Origin: Bacteroidia bacterium
GTDB lineage: Bacteria > Bacteroidota > Bacteroidia > Chitinophagales > Chitinophagaceae
Length of the DNA stretch: 64,000 nt
NCBI GenBank assembly: GCA_030426665.1
Contig: JAUHYD010000012.1
Span: forward strand, 1-64,000
Direction of reading: 5' to 3'
In this document: one piece after another, positions 1 to 7,920 of the stretch
How positions within the stretch are numbered: the first letter of the stretch is position 1
Layout: the number at the start of each line of letters is the position of its first letter
Notes under the pieces: generated by a model
The model's database searches: none
Seen by the model: only the letters and a program-made list of their open reading frames with translations
Told to the model about the DNA's origin: nothing
Made by a program: the position numbers and the translations under genes

Positions 1-2
1 CG

Positions 3-113
3 TCGAGTGGAGACCCATTCAGGTCTCAATCGAAGACGATTGTGGATAAAATATTTGAAAAACTAAAAGGTGAAAGTCAAACAAAAACTCTACTTTTAAA
101 CACTACGAATTAA
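3..113 (+). CDS. 3' end of an unidentified gene (truncated by window edge)
   Basis: Frame 3 is open from the window edge to a TAA at 111-113, giving 36 residues that end in a charged, helix-like tail (KIFEKLKGES) followed by TKTLLLNTTN. Composition is compatible with the C-terminus of a real protein entering from the left, but no family can be named from so short a piece. It would converge on the minus-strand T9SS gene that follows. The other two plus-strand frames close within about 65 bases. Confidence 0.3.
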   Translation, partial: SSGDPFRSQSKTIVDKIFEKLKGESQTKTLLLNTTN

Positions 114-224
114 AGGGAAGCCTACACAATGCTCGTCTTGCTGCAAATATAGACGAGAGTGCATGCTACAATCGTGGGGGAACGGAAGTTCATGAACTGC
201 AGCCAAAACAGACTGAAACAAAAA

Positions 225-239
225 ACAAATTTGATTTGT
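225..239. terminator. A/T-flanked stem-loop between convergent genes
   Basis: ACAAAT-TTG-ATTTGT forms a 6-bp stem with A-rich sequence on its left and TTTT on its right. It lies just 3' of the T9SS gene and could end transcription from either side. It is a short, weak hairpin. Confidence 0.3.
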
Positions 240-242
240 GTT

Positions 243-1955
243 TTACTTCAAAATCACCAACTTTTTATTTTGGACGTTTAATCCACCATTATATATCCTG
301 CATATATACATGCCTGTTGGTAGATTTGCAGTAGAAATGGTGGTATAATTGCCGGTTAAAGAATAAGAATTCGCCAACCTTCCTGAGACATCATAAATTT
401 CTGCAGTTGTATTTTCCCCAAACCCTTTTTTGCAACTAATGGTACATTCGTTATATGCAGGATTGGGATATAGCACTATATCGAATGTCTCGCTTTGACT
501 GAGTGTCTGACTTTCCAATGCTATTTGTGCCTCACAAAGCGATGATTGATATTGATATTTGGCAACAAACAGGTATTCATCGGTACCGGAAGCCTTTAGT
601 GTGTCAAGGCCAAATGCCAGGGTATCTTCATAGTCTCCTGCCATAAAGAAACTACCTCTGTTATCAATACATATGCTCATTCCGTCGTCACCTCCGCCAG
701 CTATTGTGAAACTATTGTGATAGTTTCCGGATGTGTCATATTCTAAGACGAATGTTGGTTGTTCCACTGTCCCTGATGGTGTCGGGTAGGTGAGACTGTG
801 ACCACTGAAAACCAGATTTGAGCGCATTTCACCGCATACCAAAATGTTACCACATGCGTCAATAGCTATGTCGTCGCACTTTTCGCCATTTCCCGGACAT
901 GATATTCCCCACTTATAGTCTCCCGAACCGGAATATTTAGCAAAATAAGCACTCGAATGCCCTACGGTACTTAGAAAGGTGTCGGTGCCATGTACTAATA
1001 TAGAGTCTAAGTAACCGGCAACATACAGATTTCTATTGTTGTCCAATTCCATTGTGATGATTCGTTCGTAATAATCGACCGGGTGAGCCCACGCAAGTGA
1101 GCCGCTACTGCTGAATTTCGCAAGGAAGTTACCTTGCAGGTCAGGGAAAAACACGCGGGTCGAAAGTTCGGGTTTAGGGTCTCCTACCAGTTCGGTTCCA
1201 TCTATATTGAGCGTGTCTGATGTGTAACTGCCGGAAATATAAATATCGCCATTATTTGCAACGGCAGTTGCAAAAATGTAGTCGTTTTTGTTGCCCGTGA
1301 AGCTTTTCGCCCATAAGAGATTTCCGTCATTGTCAAACTTGCTGATGAACATATCCGTAGTATTGCCTGTTGGGTCTGTATTTGTGAGCGTTGTGGTGCC
1401 AATATCTGTTGTCGCAACTTTATACTGCCCGGTGACAATTGCATTTCCATCTGGGTCGGTAGCCAGATTGATGTACCCAAAAGCAGATTCGAAAGGGTAC
1501 ATTCCCACCATTATGTTCTTTGCCCAAAGAACGGTACCAGAAGGAGATATCTTGGTAAGAAATGCGTTCCTTGTATAGAGTGGTGGTGGCGCAGGTGGTG
1601 TTAAGGTGAAAGGACCAATGGTTACAGAATAATTGAAAACGCCTAAAACCAGCAAATTTCCTGTAGGGTCTGTAGCAATACATTGGGTCGCGCCATTGGA
1701 CTCCAATACCCACTGATAGTTTCCATCAGGATCTACCTTGGCGACAAAAGGGGCTGCAGCGACAATGGATCCGAAAGTGGCCGGACCTCCTCCAAACAGG
1801 CCTAGATACACATTGCCGTTATTGTCGGCAGCCGACGAAAAAAAATCTCCTGAGGCATTCGTGCCGGTCCTGGCCCACTTCCACCCAATCTGTGCACGGG
1901 TAAAGTTTGGAATAAGGAGCGAAGTTAAGACTATAAGAATAAAGGTGCGGTTCAT
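243..1955 (-). CDS. Secreted SBBP/beta-propeller-type protein with T9SS sorting domain
   Basis: A 570-residue protein with a Sec signal peptide (about residues 1-21, ending FTRAQ). The middle is a chain of about 50-residue repeats built on DNNGNVYL- and GNxxWAKS-like motifs, as in SBBP or propeller proteins. The last 75 residues look like a T9SS type A sorting domain (YPNPAYNECTIS near the start, GMYICRI near the end). It is therefore expected to cross the outer membrane by type IX secretion and be released or anchored at the surface. No enzyme motif is visible. It closely resembles the products at 43769-45439 and 59173-61707, including a GGGDD motif and a final repeat before the sorting domain. 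Confidence 0.85.
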   Translation of the reverse strand: MNRTFILIVLTSLLIPNFTRAQIGWKWARTGTNASGDFFSSAADNNGNVYLGLFGGGPATFGSIVAAAPFVAKVDPDGNYQWVLESNGATQCIATDPTGNLLVLGVFNYSVTIGPFTLTPPAPPPLYTRNAFLTKISPSGTVLWAKNIMVGMYPFESAFGYINLATDPDGNAIVTGQYKVATTDIGTTTLTNTDPTGNTTDMFISKFDNDGNLLWAKSFTGNKNDYIFATAVANNGDIYISGSYTSDTLNIDGTELVGDPKPELSTRVFFPDLQGNFLAKFSSSGSLAWAHPVDYYERIITMELDNNRNLYVAGYLDSILVHGTDTFLSTVGHSSAYFAKYSGSGDYKWGISCPGNGEKCDDIAIDACGNILVCGEMRSNLVFSGHSLTYPTPSGTVEQPTFVLEYDTSGNYHNSFTIAGGGDDGMSICIDNRGSFFMAGDYEDTLAFGLDTLKASGTDEYLFVAKYQYQSSLCEAQIALESQTLSQSETFDIVLYPNPAYNECTISCKKGFGENTTAEIYDVSGRLANSYSLTGNYTTISTANLPTGMYICRIYNGGLNVQNKKLVILK

Positions 1956-2425
1956 ATTTAAGGTGTTTAGTGGATATGATTGGATTCATTTTAATACGCC
2001 GATAATTATTGGTGTTCAAACATTGTGCCATTTTTTAATTGATTCCATCTCCTCATTTCAAAAATAGTTTCACTTTCTTAATTGGATATCTTCCAAATGG
2101 ATGGAGTGACTTTTACTATTATATTGCTAATATTAATCAATAGTGGTAAATGCTGCCCATGAGATTCCTTATAGGTGTTAGGGTATCAGAACAAAAATAG
2201 CAGCTTGCTGTCTGCGTAATTTTTCAAATTCCCCGGAAATTTCCTGGTATTGGGGGTATTTGCTTACGTTGGTTCTTGTTACAACTGAAATTTTCTTCGA
2301 ATAAGCTTGATATAGATGAATGCCGGTGAGTTGGCGTACAGTTTCTGTTTGTGGCAGTAAGAAGTCACAAACAGCTGTTCACAGAAATCTGCGTTGATGA
2401 TGTTATTACAAGCTTCTTTCCCTAC
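1956..2425. other. 470-bp intergenic region
   Basis: No convincing gene is visible on either strand. The left part must hold the promoter of the minus-strand T9SS gene, although no full TTTG/TAnnTTTG pair was recognised. Near the right end is the 9-bp stem-loop at 2345-2374, listed separately. The rest is AT-rich sequence without visible structure. Confidence 0.5.
2345..2374 (-). terminator. Stem-loop 3' of the aminotransferase gene
   Basis: CTGTTTGTG and CACAAACAG are perfect 9-bp complements around a 12-base loop, about 50 bases past the minus-strand stop at 2426. There is no T-tract, so it may instead stabilise the mRNA 3' end. Confidence 0.4.
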
Positions 2426-3490
2426 TTAACTAAACTTCGTACGCAGGCATTCTACCAGTGCATGCACCTCTTCTACAGTATTGTGAAAATGGATGCTGAC
2501 CCTCAGCATTCCGTTTCGGTGTGTTACCGTGATGTTGTGTTTTTTTACCCAATCGCCCAACCCATCTTCGTCAAATAAAACTACAATGGAGGATCTATTG
2601 TTCATGGTATAGTCTCCGAGTATTTTTAATGGTAGGTTTTTAATGCCATTCAGCAGTTTTTGCATCAAGTCGTGATTGTGTTGCTGTATCGCTGCCATCC
2701 CGATTTTGTTTTTGGCGACTATTGTAGCTTCAAGAAGTGACAGCCCATACATATTCGGAGAGCCGGGTTCGTAGTTGGCGGCAGTCGGGTCAGCGACTTC
2801 CGGAACCCTGATTCGCTCGCTATGGAAGCCCCCAACAGCGGGGGGGTATTTTTTAAGGAAGCTGTCGCCAACGTAGAGGACACCGGACCCGAAACCGGCA
2901 TTCATCCATTTATAGTTGCTGCCGGCAAGTACATCAACATTCAACTCGGCCAGGTTAATAGGGATAGCCCCCAATGACTGAGTAGCATCGACAAAAAACA
3001 AAACACCATGCTCCCGGCATAATTCACCTATTTCTTCGAGGTTTGCTTTATATCCTGAAGCCCATTGGACATGGCTTAAAGCCACTATGTCAACACGCCT
3101 GTTTATTACCGCATCGCGTAGCTGTTCGAGATTCAGGTTAAATCCGTCGGGTGCGTCCATCCATGTAATCGGGAAGTTATTGATAGTGAACGGAAGCAGC
3201 AGCGACGGAAAGTCATTCTTGTACAATAGTACACGTTCCGTGCCTTTCAGCGATTGAACGATTCCATTGATGGCCCAGGAAAAATTGGGCACAAGCGCAA
3301 CATTCTTTGCAGACGCACCGACGAAATCTGCTACTACACTTCTTATTCTTCCCTCATCCTGTTGCGTCCATCGTTCGGAATGCATGCTACTATTGTGCGC
3401 AAATGTTGCATAGAGTGAATTGGCGGTTGCCAATGTTGCGGGCGCAATAAGTCCGCAGGATGCCGTGTTGAGGTAGACTGAAGGTTCCAT
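2426..3490 (-). CDS. Class V (fold type I) PLP-dependent aminotransferase
   Basis: A 354-residue member of the class V aminotransferase / cysteine desulfurase superfamily. The cofactor aspartate lies in FVDATQS (about residue 168) and the Schiff-base lysine in GSNYKWM (about residue 194), followed by a glycine-rich GFGSGVLYV segment. HVQWASG before the Asp matches the family substrate/PLP region. The substrate cannot be told from sequence; cysteine-desulfurase-like and kynureninase-like roles are both possible. The ATG at 3490 was preferred over an in-frame TTG at 3517 because the product then begins MEPSVYLNTAS, typical of the family N-terminus. The gene is monocistronic and ends near the stem-loop at 2345-2374. 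Confidence 0.82.
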   Translation of the reverse strand: MEPSVYLNTASCGLIAPATLATANSLYATFAHNSSMHSERWTQQDEGRIRSVVADFVGASAKNVALVPNFSWAINGIVQSLKGTERVLLYKNDFPSLLLPFTINNFPITWMDAPDGFNLNLEQLRDAVINRRVDIVALSHVQWASGYKANLEEIGELCREHGVLFFVDATQSLGAIPINLAELNVDVLAGSNYKWMNAGFGSGVLYVGDSFLKKYPPAVGGFHSERIRVPEVADPTAANYEPGSPNMYGLSLLEATIVAKNKIGMAAIQQHNHDLMQKLLNGIKNLPLKILGDYTMNNRSSIVVLFDEDGLGDWVKKHNITVTHRNGMLRVSIHFHNTVEEVHALVECLRTKFS

Positions 3491-3714
3491 ATATCCAAGA
3501 TAGGTTTTTTGTAGCAATTACAAATGCCCGAAATGTTATGGGTATTTGTGACTGACGTGCAGCATATTTTGTTCGGTCGGAGTATATGGCCTCGATATCA
3601 TCAAGTGTTGATACCGCCTGAAACTTCGATGCGCCGGGCATTTAACCAATTAGCATCATCGGTGCAAAGGAATCCGACAACGACTTTAGGGCCTGATAGT
3701 TCTGCATAAATGAA

Positions 3715-3750
3715 AAATGGCGTTATAGATTGTTATCTGTAACGCCATTT
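3715..3750 (-). terminator. Rho-independent terminator of the DUF3098/ftsX unit
   Basis: AAATGGCGTTA and TAACGCCATTT are perfect 11-bp complements. Read on the minus strand the hairpin is followed by a run of five T, 18 bases after the stop of the DUF3098 gene. Confidence 0.8.
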
Positions 3751-3767
3751 AATATTCTTGTTTGCTA

Positions 3768-4076
3768 CTACTTGTCCGATGAGGTATCAGTAGTTTCTTT
3801 TGGCTTCTTCATGATGGCGTACACCTCTACTGCAAAGCCTAACATAACAATAATTGGAGCCAGCGTAATTCTACGGAAGCTGTAAATCTCTGAATAGTTG
3901 AATTTATTTGGGTCAGGACTCTTGCCACCCGACATCATTAGAAACCCAATCAGTAACAAACCAATACCGGCAAACATCCAAATGTAGTTTTGTTTATCAA
4001 ACAAAAAGGTCTGACCATTTGGGGCGGCTTTCGGTACATATTTGCCGGATGTAGTTGTAGTTTGTTTTGTTGACAT
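3768..4076 (-). CDS. DUF3098 family membrane protein
   Basis: A 102-residue protein with two predicted membrane helices (about residues 32-45 and 70-88), separated by a short loop containing GGKSPDPNKFNYSEIYSFRRIT. This loop and the LAPIIVMLGF second helix match DUF3098, a small inner-membrane family found in Bacteroidota. Its function is unknown. It lies 48 bp downstream of ftsX on the same strand with a strong terminator behind it, so the two are probably co-transcribed; the pairing hints at an envelope or division-related role, which is inference. Confidence 0.8.
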   Translation of the reverse strand: MSTKQTTTTSGKYVPKAAPNGQTFLFDKQNYIWMFAGIGLLLIGFLMMSGGKSPDPNKFNYSEIYSFRRITLAPIIVMLGFAVEVYAIMKKPKETTDTSSDK

Positions 4077-4124
4077 AGAAAATCAAATTATTGGCCAAAA
4101 ATACCAAATTGTTTAGAATAGTGT

Positions 4125-4982
4125 TTAATAAAGGTCGTCGACATGCATTTTCAGATACTTCACCACAGATCGGTGGGTACTTATCATCGAAATAATAATG
4201 CCTAATACTATCATTCCCGCTGCCAATGCCGAAATGAGTACAGGGTCATTAAGAAGGCTGAGTACCGGCAGCTGACTTTTGGCAAAAGACATTACCAGCC
4301 AAAGGCCGATAACTGCTATAACGCCACTTGTCAATCCATTAAGAAACGCACGTATGTCGAACGGACGTGTAATGAAATTTCGGGTAGCACCCACCATTTG
4401 CATGGTCTTGATGATAAACCTATTGCTGAACATAGCAAGCCTGACAGTATTATCTATCAGTACAATTACGACAATCAGCAAAAGTATTGAAACACTGCCC
4501 AATACAATACCTATTTTACGGAAGTTTGCATGCATCTGATCTACAACAAGATTGGGCCAGTTCACGTCCCTTACGACATTGCTCTGCATGATAAACTTGC
4601 GAATTTTCTGCAGGCTGTCATTATTCACATATCCTTCATGAAGTTTGATTGAAACTGATGTAAACAGCGGATTGAAACCCAGAAACTCTACAATGTCGCT
4701 GCCCTCTACCTGACTTTCCATAGCAGCAGCCTCTTCTTTAGTTATAATTCGTGATTTGCGAACGAATGGTTGCTTGTCAATGACAGCACGCATTTTCTCT
4801 ACATTTTCGTCACTTACGTTATCGTGAAAGTCTATGTTTACCTCCAAATCTTCCTTGAAAGCTCGTGAGAGTGCTCTGCCATTGATCACCAGCAGCCCCA
4901 ACACGCCCAACAGGAATAGCACTAGCGCGACACCCATGATTGCATTTATATAAGTAGGTTTTGCTTTTTTACCGGTAGCCAT
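4125..4982 (-). CDS. ftsX: Cell division protein FtsX (ABC-type permease-like)
   Basis: At 285 residues this has the FtsX layout: a first membrane helix (about 16-36), a periplasmic domain of about 130 residues, then three C-terminal helices (about 165-187, 215-235, 250-270). The FSNRFIIKTMQMVGATRNFITRPF segment after the second helix is the family signature. FtsX pairs with the ATPase FtsE to activate periplasmic peptidoglycan hydrolases at the septum. No ftsE is next to it here, which is common in Bacteroidota. Translation starts at the ATG at 4980-4982. A TAnnTTTG-like element (reverse of CAAAAATA, 5029-5036) lies upstream. Confidence 0.88.
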   Translation of the reverse strand: MATGKKAKPTYINAIMGVALVLFLLGVLGLLVINGRALSRAFKEDLEVNIDFHDNVSDENVEKMRAVIDKQPFVRKSRIITKEEAAAMESQVEGSDIVEFLGFNPLFTSVSIKLHEGYVNNDSLQKIRKFIMQSNVVRDVNWPNLVVDQMHANFRKIGIVLGSVSILLLIVVIVLIDNTVRLAMFSNRFIIKTMQMVGATRNFITRPFDIRAFLNGLTSGVIAVIGLWLVMSFAKSQLPVLSLLNDPVLISALAAGMIVLGIIISMISTHRSVVKYLKMHVDDLY

Positions 4983-5214
4983 GTTGTGTTACTTTTTGTG
5001 TGTTCGGGTATGTCCGGTACACACACCTCAAAAATATAAAAATAAGCGGTATTCGCAGGCTTTATGTTGCGGTTCCCACTTATTTTAACAATGCTGGGGG
5101 TAGCGCTCTTGCTTTAATTAGGTTTTTACCCGAAACTTATCGAATTGGTTGCTATCTCAGTCTTAGATAAATTCAACATTTGCTTACTTTAGCACACAAT
5201 AATCAGTAGCATTT

Positions 5215-6348
5215 ATGAATGACATAGTAGATTTCCTGGAAGAAACTCATTTCGTGGAAGCTTCGCATGGGCGACGATATGAGTCTATGCAGATAGGAGC
5301 CATTGTTACCACCCCGAAGGACGAAGAATTTGACATTACATTGGCAGACATAGTTTTCGTTGGTTGTGCCGATTGGAGTGGTACCGAAGAAGAAGTAAAC
5401 TTCGGCAATTCGCCTAATGTAGTTCGGGAAGAGTTATATAAAATGTTTTATTGGCATTCCGGTATAAGCATTGCAGATATTGGAAATGTGCGGCAGGGCG
5501 CAACACCCGGTGATACCCGATTTGCGCTTAGGGCAGTCTTGAAAGAAATACAGGACGCGGGAAAGATAGCCGTTTTGCTTGGTGGCGGGCACGACCTGAT
5601 GCTGGAGCAATACGATGTTTTTAGAAAAGCTGAAAAGTCGGTTATTGCGTCAGTAGCAGACATGCTCATCGATTTAGATGAAACTGAAGAGGTAAATGCA
5701 TCCGGCTTTTTGCTCGATATGCTCACCGGTACTCCCAACTTTGTAAGGCATTATAGTCATATTGGGTTTCAAAGCTATTATGTGCATCCACAGATGTTAG
5801 AAACATTGGACAAGCTTCGGTTCGACTTTTTCAGATTGGGAAAGGTAAGAGAGGGCATTGAAGAAATGGAGCCGGTACTGAGAAGTTCTGACTTGTTTGG
5901 TTTTGATATGTCAGTAATCAGATTCGGCGATGCTCCGGCTAATGTGAACGGTTCGCCTAACGGATTGAGTGGGGAAGAAGCGTGTCAGTTGATGCGTTAT
6001 GCGGGAATGAGCAGCGCACTCACATCGATGGGTATATTTGGCTATAATGAGTTGTACGACCGTCATAATATTACCGCAAAACAGGTAGCGCAAATGTTAT
6101 GGTACTTTATAGATGGCTACAGGATTCGTCGGACGGAGGTGTCTATGCGCGACGAAGATGAATTTTTGATATTTAATGTCGTTTTTAGTGATATAGATTC
6201 TGAGTTCTGGAAAAGTAAACGTACCAATAGGTGGTGGATGCGATTGCCGGACGGTGTAATGGTTCCCTGCTCATACAATGATTACTTAACGGCGAGTGTA
6301 GGGGATATTCCGGAGCGCTGGCTGAGGGAGCAGGAAAGATTGTCTTAG
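5215..6348 (+). CDS. Arginase/formimidoylglutamase-fold protein with altered metal site
   Basis: A 377-residue protein of the ureohydrolase (arginase/agmatinase/HutG) superfamily. GGGHDLMLEQY matches the first metal motif and keeps its His. The second motif, normally DAHxD, reads DMLID, so the central His is lost. The third, normally SxDxD, reads FDMSV, so its second Asp is lost. NVNGSPNGLSGEEACQLMRYAG is typical of the Bacteroidota proteins usually labelled formimidoylglutamase. With two of six canonical manganese ligands missing, ureohydrolase activity is doubtful. It heads a plus-strand run with the small CxxC protein, DUF2807 and DUF2147 genes. Confidence 0.75.
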   Translation: MNDIVDFLEETHFVEASHGRRYESMQIGAIVTTPKDEEFDITLADIVFVGCADWSGTEEEVNFGNSPNVVREELYKMFYWHSGISIADIGNVRQGATPGDTRFALRAVLKEIQDAGKIAVLLGGGHDLMLEQYDVFRKAEKSVIASVADMLIDLDETEEVNASGFLLDMLTGTPNFVRHYSHIGFQSYYVHPQMLETLDKLRFDFFRLGKVREGIEEMEPVLRSSDLFGFDMSVIRFGDAPANVNGSPNGLSGEEACQLMRYAGMSSALTSMGIFGYNELYDRHNITAKQVAQMLWYFIDGYRIRRTEVSMRDEDEFLIFNVVFSDIDSEFWKSKRTNRWWMRLPDGVMVPCSYNDYLTASVGDIPERWLREQERLS

Positions 6349-6396
6349 TTGGGGGTGAGATTATTAATAATATGTGGATATCGCGATTGCTCTGTT

Positions 6397-6427
6397 TTTG
6401 AATATTCGGGTAACCATAGTAACTTTA
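6397..6427 (+). promoter_or_regulatory. Candidate Bacteroidota promoter (TTTG-N19-TAACTTTA)
   Basis: TTTG at 6397-6400 is followed after 19 bases by TAACTTTA, one mismatch from the TAnnTTTG -7 element. The -7 box ends only four bases before the ATG at 6432, so a transcript from it would have almost no leader. Confidence 0.45.
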
Positions 6428-6431
6428 AAGT

Positions 6432-6644
6432 ATGAAACAATTGTTGACGATAGCCGTCTTGTTGTGTGTGGTTGGTACAGCCTCCTATGGGCAGGGCTGT
6501 TCGGTTTGTACAAAGACGGCACAGGGGTTGGGAGACAAAAGTGCTAAGGGGTTGAACAAAGGAATACTTTATTTGGCGTTTTTGCCATTGGGAATTATGG
6601 GTACTGTAGGATATGTTTGGTGGCGCGCAAAGTCGAGTGAATAG
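6432..6644 (+). CDS. Small exported/membrane protein with CSVC motif
   Basis: A 70-residue product with a signal peptide (about 1-20, ending ASYGQ), a CSVC (CxxC) motif directly after the cleavage site, a short linker (KGLNKGILYL) and one C-terminal membrane helix (about 46-64) with a basic end. The layout suggests an inner-membrane protein showing a thiol pair or metal-binding CxxC to the periplasm. Similar small proteins, with a CxxC followed by a GLNxGILYL stretch, are recalled from other Bacteroidota, but no function is known to me. A promoter-like element lies immediately upstream. Confidence 0.7.
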   Translation: MKQLLTIAVLLCVVGTASYGQGCSVCTKTAQGLGDKSAKGLNKGILYLAFLPLGIMGTVGYVWWRAKSSE

Positions 6645-6699
6645 GATGCTGAATTTGAGAATCGTCCCGGTATAGTATTAGTATCAAAACTGGATTTTA

Positions 6700-7434
6700 A
6701 TGAGACGGATAGTAGTAGCAAGTGTCATATTGGGTATGTTTATATTAATTGCTTCTTGTGGCATGAATGTGCTTACAGGCTCTGGCAATAAAACTTCAAA
6801 GGATATAGACGTAAGTAACTTTGATATGGTTGATGTTTCTATTTCGTCTGAAATTAATATTAGTGTGGGCGAAGGAACAGGATATGAGGTGACTGTTAAA
6901 GGCTATGAGAATATAGTTGAGCATGTAGACGTTCATGTTACCAGCAACACACTGTATGTCGATTATGACTTAGATGATACATGGACAGTGAATGATGGTG
7001 ATTTGACGGTAAATATTTCGCTACCGAAACTTGCGGCATTGTCTATGTCCGGGGCGCCCGATGCTACTATAAGTGGCATTATTGAGGGAGATGTATTCAG
7101 GTTGGATGTGTCGGGGGCAAGCTCAATTGAAATTGAAGATATTGATGTCGATAAGTTTTCCGCAGATCTTTCCGGCGCATCTGATCTGACAGTGCATCAG
7201 GGGGCAGTTCGTAAAGCTGACTTTAAGATTAGTGGTGCCGGAAATATTAAGGCATTTGGCATGCAGACAGAAACAGCTCGAACTTCAATTTCGGGAGCAG
7301 GGAATAGCGAGTTGAATGTCATTAGCAGATTAGATGCTGTTATAAGTGGTGCAGGGTCGGTAGAGTACAAAGGAGACCCGGTAGTTAGCAAACACGTTTC
7401 GGGAGTGGGTTCAGTATCCAAGTATGAGGAATAA
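6700..7434 (+). CDS. DUF2807 (GIN domain) lipoprotein
   Basis: A 244-residue protein beginning with a lipoprotein signal peptide (IASCG lipobox, Cys near residue 20). The rest is the DUF2807 putative auto-transporter adhesin head GIN domain: a repetitive right-handed beta structure rich in SGAxxxxI motifs (LSMSGAPDATISG, DLSGASDLTVHQ, SISGAGNSELNV). These proteins are envelope lipoproteins of unclear role, often in several copies in Bacteroidota. It starts 55 bp after the CxxC gene and is probably in the same transcription unit. The whole domain appears intact. Confidence 0.83.
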   Translation: MRRIVVASVILGMFILIASCGMNVLTGSGNKTSKDIDVSNFDMVDVSISSEINISVGEGTGYEVTVKGYENIVEHVDVHVTSNTLYVDYDLDDTWTVNDGDLTVNISLPKLAALSMSGAPDATISGIIEGDVFRLDVSGASSIEIEDIDVDKFSADLSGASDLTVHQGAVRKADFKISGAGNIKAFGMQTETARTSISGAGNSELNVISRLDAVISGAGSVEYKGDPVVSKHVSGVGSVSKYEE

Positions 7435-7470
7435 CAAAGCGTATTTCTCTGTTCATTTGACAGCAACTAA

Positions 7471-7917
7471 ATGATTATGCCATCAGTATCTTTTACCAGA
7501 ATAGTAGTCGTAGCTTTATCGATGTTCTTTGCGTGTAGTAGTACCGCGCAGGATTCAATAACGCACTTGTGGTATAACGAAAAGAAGACAGCCAAAATTC
7601 AGGTCTATCAGTCTGCAGACGGGCTTTATAATGGCAAAATAGTTTGGTTGAAACTTCCTAACCGTAACGGGAAACCGAAAGTTGATTTTCATAATCCTGA
7701 TAAATCAAAAAAGTCCAACCCCATTTTGGGGTTGCAAATCCTTAAAGGCTTTAAGAAAACCGGAGATAACTTGTATGAAGATGGGACTGTTTACGACCCG
7801 GAAAATGGCAAGACTTATAGTTGCAAATTAACGCACAATGGAGACGAGTTGGACGTAAGAGGATTTGTTGGTATCTCGTTGTTTGGCAGAACCACTAAGT
7901 GGACCAGCGCAGAATAA
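7471..7917 (+). CDS. DUF2147 family secreted protein
   Basis: A 148-residue protein with a signal peptide (about 1-26, ending SSTAQ) and a single DUF2147 domain. Family hallmarks are visible: W-Y-x-E-K-K-T-A-K-I-Q-V-Y near the start, DGLYNGKIVWL, GLQILKGF, Y-E-D-G-T-VYDPENGKTY and the final LDVRGFVGISLFGRT. DUF2147 proteins are small calycin-like periplasmic proteins of unknown ligand. It is convergent with the amidohydrolase gene, leaving only three bases between the two stops. The start at 7471 gives MIMPSV; the second Met (7477) is an alternative. Confidence 0.85.
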   Translation: MIMPSVSFTRIVVVALSMFFACSSTAQDSITHLWYNEKKTAKIQVYQSADGLYNGKIVWLKLPNRNGKPKVDFHNPDKSKKSNPILGLQILKGFKKTGDNLYEDGTVYDPENGKTYSCKLTHNGDELDVRGFVGISLFGRTTKWTSAE

Positions 7918-7920
7918 TTG

